Below the pieces are notes generated by a model. That model was not told the DNA's origin. It saw only the letters and a program-made list of their open reading frames with translations, and made no database searches. A program made the position numbers and the translations under genes. 31,144 nucleotides of DNA, from contig QFQY01000051.1 in NCBI GenBank assembly GCA_003248805.1, forward strand, positions 1 through 31,144, written 5' to 3'. Of this stretch, positions 16,392 through 23,714 are shown piece by piece. This stretch comes from Chelatococcus sp. (GTDB lineage: Bacteria > Pseudomonadota > Alphaproteobacteria > Rhizobiales > Beijerinckiaceae). The number at the start of each line of letters is the position of its first letter. Positions within the stretch are counted from its first letter, which is position 1.

Positions 16392-17702
16392 GTGAGCGAG
16401 GCATACCCCACCATCGTGGCGCTGTCCTCCGCGGCCGGACGTGCGGGGGTCGCGGTGGTGCGCGTTTCGGGGCCGTCCACTCGATTCGTTGTCGAAACAA
16501 TCGCGGGCTCGGTGCCCCAACCGCGCATGGCGACGTTGCGGAGCTTGCGCGCGCCCGACGGCGAGGCGATCGATTCGGCTCTGGTGCTGTTCTTTCCAGC
16601 ACCCCACAGCTTTACCGGCGAGGATGTCGCCGAGTTCCATGTCCATGGTTCGCGCGCCGTCCTCGCCCGCCTGCTCGGGGTCCTCGCGGCCCTTCCCGGT
16701 GTGCGGCTCGCAGAACCCGGCGAGTTCACGCGCCGGGCCTTCGAGGCGGGCAAGCTCGACCTCGCCGCGGTGGAGGGGCTGGCGGATCTGATCGATTCGG
16801 AGACGGAATGGCAACGCCGGCAGGCGTTGCGCCAGATGGAGGGCGCGCTGGGCGAGTTCGCGACCCGCTGGCGCGACGGACTGCTGCGGGCCTTGACGCT
16901 GCTCGATGCGGAGATCGACTTCTCGGACGAGGCGGACGTGTCCGGCCCGCTGGTGGACGAGGCGATTTCCTCCGTCGCGGCTGTGCTTGACGAACTCGGG
17001 AGCGCCCTCGCCGGCTTCGCGATGGGCGAGCGCATTCGGGACGGCTTCGTCGTCGTGCTCGCGGGGCCGCCCAATGCCGGCAAGTCGAGCCTCCTGAATG
17101 CGCTCGCCCGCCGCGACGTGGCCATCGTCTCGCCCGTGGCGGGCACCACGCGCGACGCGATCGAGGTTCGTCTCGATCTCGCGGGGCTGCCCGTCATTCT
17201 CGTCGACACCGCGGGGTTGCGCGACAGCGCCGATCCGATCGAGGCCGAAGGGGTCCGGCGCGCGCTCGCCCTCGTCGCGCGGGCCGATCTCGTACTGCGT
17301 CTCCGCGCGATCGATTCGGATGCGGATCGGATCGAAGCCGGCGATGGGCGCACCGTTGCGATCGCGACGAAGTCCGATCTCGGCGGCCAGGCCCTGGCAG
17401 GAGAGCTGCCCGTCTCCGTGAAGACGGGGGAGGGCCTCGGCGACCTTCTCGCGCTGCTGGCCGAGCGGCTCGGCGCAGGAGCCGGCAGCGAGGGCGCGAT
17501 GCTGACGCGGGAGCGGCATCGCGCTGCGGTCGGCGCTGCGGTCGACGCCCTGTCGCGAGCAGTCGCCGCGCGGCACGGCCAGGCCGAGCTGCTGGCGGAG
17601 GATGTGCGTCTGGCCGTGCTCGCGCTGGAGCGGCTGGTCGGCCGCATCGATGTCGAGGATGTCCTGGACCGGATTTTCGCCGGATTCTGTATCGGGAAGT
17701 AG
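16392..17702 (+). CDS. mnmE: tRNA modification GTPase MnmE
   Basis: A 436-residue GTPase that with MnmG puts the carboxymethylaminomethyl (or aminomethyl) group on wobble uridine 34 of several tRNAs. An N-terminal folate-binding domain (TIVALSSAAGRAGVAVVRVS; PHSFTGEDVAEFHVHGS) is followed by a helical domain and an inserted G domain from about 215: G1 GPPNAGKSS, G2 AGTTRD, G3 DTAGLRD, and a TKSD G4. The C-terminal catalytic motif FCIGK is intact. The GTG at 16392 is chosen because GGAGG at 16382-16386 lies five bases before it. It is first in the mnmE-mnmG-rsmG-parA-parB run. Confidence 0.96.
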   Translation: MSEAYPTIVALSSAAGRAGVAVVRVSGPSTRFVVETIAGSVPQPRMATLRSLRAPDGEAIDSALVLFFPAPHSFTGEDVAEFHVHGSRAVLARLLGVLAALPGVRLAEPGEFTRRAFEAGKLDLAAVEGLADLIDSETEWQRRQALRQMEGALGEFATRWRDGLLRALTLLDAEIDFSDEADVSGPLVDEAISSVAAVLDELGSALAGFAMGERIRDGFVVVLAGPPNAGKSSLLNALARRDVAIVSPVAGTTRDAIEVRLDLAGLPVILVDTAGLRDSADPIEAEGVRRALALVARADLVLRLRAIDSDADRIEAGDGRTVAIATKSDLGGQALAGELPVSVKTGEGLGDLLALLAERLGAGAGSEGAMLTRERHRAAVGAAVDALSRAVAARHGQAELLAEDVRLAVLALERLVGRIDVEDVLDRIFAGFCIGK

Positions 17703-17766
17703 GCCCCGCGGCCGCGCGCCGGCCGATTCCCGTTGACCGGCCTCGGCCGCTTCGCTAGCGGAAGGC

Positions 17767-19665
17767 ATGGTCCCGACAACTGACGAACAGCGCTACGACG
17801 TCATCGTGGTCGGCGGCGGGCATGCCGGTACGGAGGCGGCGGCCGCGGCCGCCCGGTTCGGTGCCCGCACGGCACTGGTGACCCATAAGCCCGAGACCAT
17901 CGGCGTGATGTCCTGCAACCCCGCCATCGGCGGGCTCGGGAAGGGCCATCTCGTGCGCGAGATCGATGCGCTCGATGGCGTCATGGCGCGGGCGGCCGAC
18001 CGCGCCGGTATTCAGTTCCGCATGCTCAACCGGCGCAAGGGCCCGGCCGTGAGAGGCCCGCGCGCCCAGGCGGACCGGAAGCTCTATCGGCAGGCGGTCC
18101 AGGATCTTCTCGCGGAGCAGGCGAACCTCAGCATCGTCGCAGGCGAGGCCTTCGACCTCATGGTCGAGCGTGATCGCGTCACGGGCGTCGTTCTGGCGGA
18201 CGGACGTCGATTCGCTGCCGGAACGGTCGTGCTGACGACCGGCACCTTCCTGCGTGGCCTGATTCATATCGGGGAACGCCGCATTCCGGCCGGTCGCGTC
18301 GACGAGGCACCCTCGCTCGGTCTGTCCGCGACGCTCGAGCGCCACCGCTTTCCGCTCGGGCGGCTGAAGACCGGGACGCCGCCTCGCCTCGACGGCAGGA
18401 CGATCGATTGGGCCGCGCTCGAGATGCAGGCGGGCGACGATCCGCCCGAGCCATTCTCGGCCCTCACCAAGGCGATCACGACGCCACAGATCAGCTGCGG
18501 CATCACCCGCACGACGCTGGCGACGCATGAGTTGATCCGGGCCAACCTGCATCGCGCGCCGATGTTCTCCGGGCAGATCGAAGGACGCGGCCCGCGCTAT
18601 TGCCCGTCCATCGAGGACAAGGTCGGTCGTTTCGGTGACCGCGACGGGCACCAGATCTTCCTGGAGCCGGAAGGGCTCGACGACGACACGGTCTATCCGA
18701 ACGGCATCTCGACCTCCCTGCCGGAGGATGTGCAGCTCGGTCTGCTTGCGACGATTCCCGGTCTCGCGCATGTGTCGATGCTGCGGCCGGGCTATGCGAT
18801 CGAGTATGACTTCGTCGATCCGCGGGCCTTGCGGAACACGCTCGAGACGCGCGCGATCCAGGGCCTCTTTCTCGCCGGCCAGATCAACGGCACTACCGGG
18901 TATGAGGAGGCCGGCGCACAGGGACTACTCGCCGGTCTCAATGCGGCGCGCCTCGCAGGCGGGGCCGACCCGGTCATACTCGACCGGACGACCTGCTATA
19001 TCGGCGTGCTCGTAGACGATCTGGTGACCCGTGGCGTTACGGAGCCGTATCGGATGTTCACCTCGCGGGCGGAGTTCCGGCTCTCGCTGCGGGTCGACAA
19101 CGCGGATGAGCGCCTGACCCCGCTCGGTCGCGATCTCGGGGTCGTCGGCGCGGCCCGGGAGGCTGCGTTCCGCGAGCGCTCCCGTGCGATCGACGGCTTG
19201 CGAAGCGCCTTGCGCGAGCGCTGGCTGACGCCGGCCGAGGCGGAGCGCGCCGGGCTCCAGCTCAATCGGGATGGCATCCGCCGGAATGCCTATAAGCTGC
19301 TGTCCTATCCGGATATCGGCTTCGACCGCCTCGCCGCGATCTGGCCGGAACTCGGAGGCTACGATCCCGGTGTGACGGCGCGGGTTACGGCCGACGCGGT
19401 CTATTCGGTCTATCTCGACCGGCAGGCATCGGAAATCGAGTCCTATCGCCGCGACCAGGCGCTGAAGGTGCCGGCCGATCTCGATCTGGATGCGATTTCC
19501 GGCTTGTCGAACGAACTCAAGGCGAAGCTGGCGGCCGAGCGGCCTGCCGACATGGCCCAGGCCGGCCGAATCGAAGGCATGACGCCGGCGGCCTTGACCC
19601 TTCTCGCCGCTCATTCGCGCAAGGCGCGAGGTCGTCGCGCCGAGTTGTCCACAGAGGTCTCGTGA
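17767..19665 (+). CDS. mnmG: tRNA uridine-5-carboxymethylaminomethyl(34) synthesis enzyme MnmG
   Basis: A 632-residue FAD enzyme (GidA), partner of MnmE in modifying wobble U34. The dinucleotide motif VVGGGHAGTEAA is at about 14-25, then SCNPAIGGLGKGHLVREIDA, RKGPAVRGPRAQADRKLY, the YCPSIEDKV region and GQINGTTGYEEAGAQGLLAG, followed by the C-terminal helical MnmE-binding part. The start ATG is 64 bases past mnmE. The last bases hold a DnaA-box-like TTGTCCACA (19645-19653), and the stop overlaps the rsmG GTG start (GTGA). Confidence 0.97.
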   Translation: MVPTTDEQRYDVIVVGGGHAGTEAAAAAARFGARTALVTHKPETIGVMSCNPAIGGLGKGHLVREIDALDGVMARAADRAGIQFRMLNRRKGPAVRGPRAQADRKLYRQAVQDLLAEQANLSIVAGEAFDLMVERDRVTGVVLADGRRFAAGTVVLTTGTFLRGLIHIGERRIPAGRVDEAPSLGLSATLERHRFPLGRLKTGTPPRLDGRTIDWAALEMQAGDDPPEPFSALTKAITTPQISCGITRTTLATHELIRANLHRAPMFSGQIEGRGPRYCPSIEDKVGRFGDRDGHQIFLEPEGLDDDTVYPNGISTSLPEDVQLGLLATIPGLAHVSMLRPGYAIEYDFVDPRALRNTLETRAIQGLFLAGQINGTTGYEEAGAQGLLAGLNAARLAGGADPVILDRTTCYIGVLVDDLVTRGVTEPYRMFTSRAEFRLSLRVDNADERLTPLGRDLGVVGAAREAAFRERSRAIDGLRSALRERWLTPAEAERAGLQLNRDGIRRNAYKLLSYPDIGFDRLAAIWPELGGYDPGVTARVTADAVYSVYLDRQASEIESYRRDQALKVPADLDLDAISGLSNELKAKLAAERPADMAQAGRIEGMTPAALTLLAAHSRKARGRRAELSTEVS

Positions 19666-19675
19666 CTGTTGATAA
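19645..19675. promoter_or_regulatory. Two DnaA box-like sites at the mnmG-rsmG junction
   Basis: TTGTCCACA at 19645-19653 (+ strand) and TTATCAACA on the reverse strand at 19667-19675 each match TTATCCACA at eight of nine bases. They are 13 bases apart and point toward each other, 33 bases before a perfect parS. They lie in coding DNA, so chance is possible; binding is not shown. Confidence 0.4.
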
Positions 19676-20309
19676 CGACGATCGTCGACGCGCTTTGCGC
19701 TTGACGCCTGTTTCACGTGAAACAGAGGAGCGCCTCGCCCTGCTCGCAGCCGAGCTGCAGCGCTGGCAGGCGGCGAAGAATCTGGTGTCCACGGCGACGC
19801 TGCGCGATGTCTGGACGCGGCACATCGCCGATTCGCTCCAGCTCTTCCGGCTGGCGCCCGAAGCCCGGCGCTGGCTCGATCTCGGCTCCGGCGGCGGATT
19901 TCCCGGCCTGGTGCTCGGCATCTGCCTCGCGGAGACCGAAGGCGGGCATATCGACCTCGTCGAGAGCAACAGCCGCAAATGCGCCTTTCTGCGCCATGCG
20001 GCGCGGGTGACCGGCGCTCCGGTGACGGTTCATGCGGCGCGGATCGAGGATGTCATCGCGGATTTCACCGGGAAGGTCGAGGTGGTGACGGCGCGTGCCC
20101 TGGCGCCGCTGCCGCAGCTGATCGAATGGTGCGAAGAGCTGTTGAGAACCGGGACGATCGGGCTCTTTCCCAAGGGACAACATCTAGATGCGGAATTGAC
20201 CGAGGCGTCCAGATATTGGAAGATTCAGGCGACAACGGTTGTTTCCGTGACAGACGCCGCCGCCGGAATCGTAATGCTCCGATCGGCCGAGAGACGAGCC
20301 GCCTCATGA
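19662..20309 (+). CDS. rsmG: 16S rRNA (guanine527-N7)-methyltransferase RsmG
   Basis: A 215-residue SAM-dependent methyltransferase (GidB) that makes m7G527 in 16S rRNA; its loss gives low-level streptomycin resistance in other bacteria. The SAM-binding motif LDLGSGGGFPGLVLGI is at 72-87, the acidic VESNSRKCAFLR follows, and the ARALAPLPQLIEW and GLFPKGQ motifs are present. The start is GTG at 19662 within the mnmG stop. Codons for VSRET (17-21) are formed by a perfect parS site, so this stretch serves both coding and ParB binding. parA starts in the ATGA of its stop. Confidence 0.95.
   Translation: MTVDNDDRRRALRLTPVSRETEERLALLAAELQRWQAAKNLVSTATLRDVWTRHIADSLQLFRLAPEARRWLDLGSGGGFPGLVLGICLAETEGGHIDLVESNSRKCAFLRHAARVTGAPVTVHAARIEDVIADFTGKVEVVTARALAPLPQLIEWCEELLRTGTIGLFPKGQHLDAELTEASRYWKIQATTVVSVTDAAAGIVMLRSAERRAAS
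19709..19724. promoter_or_regulatory. parS: parS centromere site (perfect 16-mer)
   Basis: TGTTTCACGTGAAACA, an exact palindromic match to the conserved bacterial parS sequence, lies inside rsmG and about 600 bases before parA. It is the expected loading site for the ParB made from 21164, near the origin as is usual. Confidence 0.93.
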
Positions 20310-21136
20310 CCGACATGACACCCGTCGCAGTGCCGCGCCGCCCGCGCGTTCTGGCGCTGGCCAATCAGAAGGGCGGGGTCGGCAAGACCACGACCGCGAT
20401 CAATCTCGGAACGGCGTTGGCAGCGATCGGCGAGAAGGTCCTGATCATCGATCTCGACCCGCAGGGGAATGCGTCGACGGGCCTTGGCGTCGACCGGCGC
20501 AGCCGGAAATCCTCGACCTATGACGTGCTGTGCGGCGATGTCGGCCTTGGCCAGGCGCTTCAGGCGACGGCGGTGCCGGGGCTGTTCCTGGCGCCGTCCA
20601 CGCTCGATCTGCTCGGGGTGGAGCTGGAGATCGCCTCCGCCAAGGACCGGACGCATCGGCTCAAGCATGCGATCGACGAGCTGGTCTACGACCAGCGCTG
20701 CAGCGACCTGACCTATGTGCTGATCGATTGCCCGCCCTCGCTCAGCCTGATCACGATCAATGCGATGACGGCCGCCGATGCCGTGCTCGTCCCGCTTCAG
20801 TGCGAATTCTTTGCCCTCGAAGGCCTGAGCCAGCTGATCAAGACGGTCGAGCAGGTAAGGGCCGGGCTCAACCCGCGCCTGATCATCCAGGGCGTGGTGC
20901 TGACGATGTTCGATCCGCGGAACAATCTCTCCGGCCAGGTCATGGCCGATGTGCGGAATTTCCTGGGCGACAAGGTCTACGAGACGGTGATCCCGCGGAA
21001 TGTGCGGATTTCCGAGGCGCCGTCCTATGGAAAGCCCGCCCTGCTCTACGACCTGCGCTGCTCGGGCTCGCAGGCCTATCTCAAGCTGGCTTCGGAAGTG
21101 ATCAAGCGCGAGCGCGCCCTGCGCGCGGCTGCCTGA
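20306..21136 (+). CDS. parA: Chromosome-partitioning ATPase ParA
   Basis: A 276-residue deviant-Walker ATPase that binds DNA non-specifically when ATP-bound and moves ParB-parS complexes, hence the origin, toward the cell pole. The deviant Walker A KGGVGKTTTAINLG is at 22-35 (signature Lys23), LIIDLDPQGNAS carries Walker A', and IDCPPSLSLI carries Walker B. There is no N-terminal HTH domain, as expected for a chromosomal (type Ib-like, short) ParA. The ATG overlaps the rsmG stop (ATGA), and parB follows after 27 bases. Confidence 0.96.
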   Translation: MTDMTPVAVPRRPRVLALANQKGGVGKTTTAINLGTALAAIGEKVLIIDLDPQGNASTGLGVDRRSRKSSTYDVLCGDVGLGQALQATAVPGLFLAPSTLDLLGVELEIASAKDRTHRLKHAIDELVYDQRCSDLTYVLIDCPPSLSLITINAMTAADAVLVPLQCEFFALEGLSQLIKTVEQVRAGLNPRLIIQGVVLTMFDPRNNLSGQVMADVRNFLGDKVYETVIPRNVRISEAPSYGKPALLYDLRCSGSQAYLKLASEVIKRERALRAAA

Positions 21137-21163
21137 GGCGTTTCGCGGAAAGGTTCGACGAGG

Positions 21164-22045
21164 ATGTCCATGGCCGAAGAACAGGGGCGTTCGCGCCTCG
21201 GGCGCGGGCTCGCAGCACTGATCGGCGATGTCGGCGACGAAATGGGTGCGCTCGAGCGGGCCCGCGGCCAGCGGCGGGTTCCCGTCGAGTTCCTGCGACC
21301 GAACGCGCGGAATCCCCGGCGGACCTTCGACGAGCAGGATCTCGAGGATCTCGCCGCTTCGGTCAAGGATCGCGGCATTCTGCAGCCGATCATCGTCCGC
21401 GGCATTCCGGGCATGGTCGATGCTTATGAGATCATCGCGGGCGAGCGCCGCTGGCGAGCCGCGCAGCGCGCCGGCCTGCACGACGTGCCGATCATTCTCG
21501 TCGAGGCCGACGACCGCGAAGCGCTCGAGATCGCCATCGTCGAGAACGTGCAGCGTGCCGATCTCAACGCGATGGAAGAGGCGGCCGGCTATGAGAAGCT
21601 GATCGCCGATTTCAGTTACACGCAGAACGACCTGGCGCGCGTCATCGGCAAGAGCCGCAGCCATGTCGCCAACACGCTGCGCCTGATCAAGCTGCCGGAA
21701 CCCGTGCGAAAGATGGTCAGCGACGGCTCGGTCTCGGCCGGCCATGCCCGTGCACTGCTCGCCATTTCGGACCCGGAACGGATGGCGCGCCGCGTCGTCG
21801 AGGAAGGGCTGAGCGTTCGCGAGGTCGAGCGCGCGGTGCAGGAAGAGGCCCGCGGCGAGGTCAAGAGCGTCCGCAGCAAGGCGAGGGCGGAGAAGGATGC
21901 CGATACGCGCGCCCTGGAAAAGGCGCTCGAGGAGGCGCTGGGCCTGACCGTGACGATCGCGCATCGCCCCAATGGCGGCGAGGTCCGGATCGCCTACAAG
22001 ACGCTGGAGCAGCTCGACGCGCTCTGCCGGCGGCTCAAGGCCTGA
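21164..22045 (+). CDS. parB: Chromosome-partitioning protein ParB
   Basis: A 293-residue parS-binding CTPase that loads at parS and spreads as a clamp. An N-terminal ParA-activating motif RLGRGLAALIGD (11-22) is followed by a CTP-binding domain with GILQPIIVR (71-79), GERRWRA (93-99) and ENVQRADLNAMEEA (127-140), an HTH around 153-175 (YTQNDLARVIGKSRSHVANT) and a C-terminal dimer domain. An ATG at 21170 is also possible since GAGG at 21160-21163 spaces better to it. It is the last gene of this operon; a hairpin follows at 22048. Confidence 0.96.
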   Translation: MSMAEEQGRSRLGRGLAALIGDVGDEMGALERARGQRRVPVEFLRPNARNPRRTFDEQDLEDLAASVKDRGILQPIIVRGIPGMVDAYEIIAGERRWRAAQRAGLHDVPIILVEADDREALEIAIVENVQRADLNAMEEAAGYEKLIADFSYTQNDLARVIGKSRSHVANTLRLIKLPEPVRKMVSDGSVSAGHARALLAISDPERMARRVVEEGLSVREVERAVQEEARGEVKSVRSKARAEKDADTRALEKALEEALGLTVTIAHRPNGGEVRIAYKTLEQLDALCRRLKA

Positions 22046-22047
22046 TC

Positions 22048-22069
22048 GGCTGACGTCCCGGCGTCAGCC
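22048..22069. terminator. Hairpin between parB and holA, possible terminator
   Basis: GGCTGACG / CGTCAGCC, a perfect 8-bp stem with a 6-base loop, starts three bases after the parB stop codon. There is no clear T run, so termination may be weak or need Rho. Confidence 0.4.
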
Positions 22070-22124
22070 TTCCAAGCATCGTGTCGCAAGCGTCGCGGTT
22101 TGCGGCGCGTGCTTCCGGTCGCAA

Positions 22125-23150
22125 TCAGGCGGCCCCGGGGCGGCTCATCCGCGCCAGTGTCCATAGCGCGCGCGCCGCGGCCGCCTTGCCCGTCTCGGGC
22201 TCCCGGCGCACCGCCAGGACGGCGTTGCCGATCAGGCCGACCGCTTCCGTGAGTTTGGCGGTCGTCCATCCGCCGAGCGCGGCTTCCGTGATCGCGATTC
22301 GCGGGTAGGGCAGGCGCATCGTCGCGACCGCGTCCTTGACGCTGCGGCCCGCTTCGACCGCCTGACGGGCCTTCAGCAGGAGGAGGGCGTGCCGCAGCAC
22401 GCCACCGAGCATCACCCCGGCATCGAGCCCCTCGCCCGTGAGCTTGACCAGGGCGAGGTCGAGCGTCGGGAACTTGCCGGTGAACACCGCGTCGACGAGC
22501 ATCGACTGTTCACGCTGCGCCGTGTCGCCGACGACCGCCTCGACATGACGGTGCTCGACCATCGGGTCGGTGCCGACATAGAGCAGCAGCTTCTCGATCT
22601 CGCGCCGGGAGGTCTGGCGGTTGCCGCCGAGCAGCCCGGCGAGATACTCGCGGGTCGTGCGGTCGATCGACTTGCCGGCGGCGCGGACCATCTCGTCGAT
22701 GATCGTGCCGAGCTCGCGGCCGGCGTCGCCGTAACAGGGCACGGCGAGCGCCGAGCGGGCTTTCTCGCAGGCGACCCGCAAGGGATTGCTGCGCTGGAGA
22801 TCACCCGCCTCGACGATCACGAGGGCGTCGCGGGACGGCGTCGCCAGCAGCGGCTCGACGGCGGCGGCCAGGGGCTTTGAGGTCGGCGAGACGCGAATGG
22901 CGCGCCGGCCGCCGAACAGACCGATCGTATTCGCTTCGTCGACGAGGCGAAGCGGATCGCCGGCGAGCGTGTCGCCATCCATGCGCACCAACTGAAAGGC
23001 ATCGTCGGGATCGTCGACATTCGCCCGCGCGACCGCGCTGGCCCGCTCCGAAACGAGCCCCGCATCGGGGCCGTAGATCAGGAGAAGCCGGAAGGCGGGG
23101 TCGAGCCGCGCCAGGGCGCGCTCGGCCTCATGCGCCTTGATCGCGACCAT
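22125..23150 (-). CDS. holA: DNA polymerase III delta subunit
   Basis: A 341-residue clamp-loader subunit that opens the beta clamp and holds it for loading on primed DNA. The AAA+-like N-terminal domain reads LLLIYGPDAGLVSERA (no functional P-loop Lys, normal for delta), followed by FGGRRAIRV and, in the second half, LGGNRQTSRREIEKLLLYV and the C-terminal collar domain (MLGGVLRHALLLLKA). The length is typical. It is last in the leuS-lptE-holA operon, nine bases after lptE, and converges with parB. Confidence 0.94.
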   Translation of the reverse strand: MVAIKAHEAERALARLDPAFRLLLIYGPDAGLVSERASAVARANVDDPDDAFQLVRMDGDTLAGDPLRLVDEANTIGLFGGRRAIRVSPTSKPLAAAVEPLLATPSRDALVIVEAGDLQRSNPLRVACEKARSALAVPCYGDAGRELGTIIDEMVRAAGKSIDRTTREYLAGLLGGNRQTSRREIEKLLLYVGTDPMVEHRHVEAVVGDTAQREQSMLVDAVFTGKFPTLDLALVKLTGEGLDAGVMLGGVLRHALLLLKARQAVEAGRSVKDAVATMRLPYPRIAITEAALGGWTTAKLTEAVGLIGNAVLAVRREPETGKAAAARALWTLARMSRPGAA

Positions 23151-23159
23151 GCCGTCGCC

Positions 23160-23714
23160 TCAGGTTCTGGCGAGATCGGCCGCGATTTGCCCGCGAATCA
23201 GGGTGGCGAGATTCTTGGCGGCGCGGATCTGGGCGTCGCGCGCGGCGCGCACGGTCGCGAAACGCTGCGAGGAGCGCTCATAGGGCATCCGCACGACGTT
23301 CGAGCCGGAGGAGACGACCTTGCTCGTCGCGATATCGGTGACGCGCCAGTCGGCTCTGGCCACCAGAACGGCCGAATCGGCCCGGGCGTTGAGATAATCG
23401 ACCGTGATGACCTCGATGTTTTCCGCCAGGCTGGTTTCGAAGCGAAGCCGCTTCGTCGCGTCGGGATCGCCGCTGCCATCGAGTTCGAAGACGAGCTCGT
23501 TGCGCAGATAATGGCCCATCAAGCCCTTGATTTCAGGGAACTCGATGCTCCGGAGCGCGTCCTTGACGCTGCCTCCGGTCTTGCTCAGCGTGTAGTCCGC
23601 ATAGAGCGGCTGGAAGCAGCCGCCGGCCAGCGCCGCGGCGCCGAGCGCGAGGCCCAGCAGCAGGTGACGCCGGATCGGCGACTTCACCGTGACGGCGTTC
23701 TCAGGCGACGACAT
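23160..23714 (-). CDS. lptE: LPS-assembly lipoprotein LptE
   Basis: A 184-residue outer-membrane lipoprotein that plugs the LptD barrel and helps insert lipopolysaccharide. The N-terminus has a basic region and a hydrophobic stretch ending in the lipobox LAGGC, with the lipidated Cys at 33, followed by FQPLYAD, common in alphaproteobacterial LptE. The rest is a small alpha/beta domain (YLRNELVFELDG; RADWRVTDIATSKVV). Its start overlaps the leuS end by 14 bases, so translation is probably coupled; the leuS-lptE-holA order also occurs in many other proteobacteria. Confidence 0.9.
   Translation of the reverse strand: MSSPENAVTVKSPIRRHLLLGLALGAAALAGGCFQPLYADYTLSKTGGSVKDALRSIEFPEIKGLMGHYLRNELVFELDGSGDPDATKRLRFETSLAENIEVITVDYLNARADSAVLVARADWRVTDIATSKVVSSGSNVVRMPYERSSQRFATVRAARDAQIRAAKNLATLIRGQIAADLART

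Noticed and set aside
19645..19724. A second replication origin beside mnmG
   Set aside because: Only two weak DnaA boxes, no gap between genes and no AT-rich block; the hemE-side gap is far better supported.
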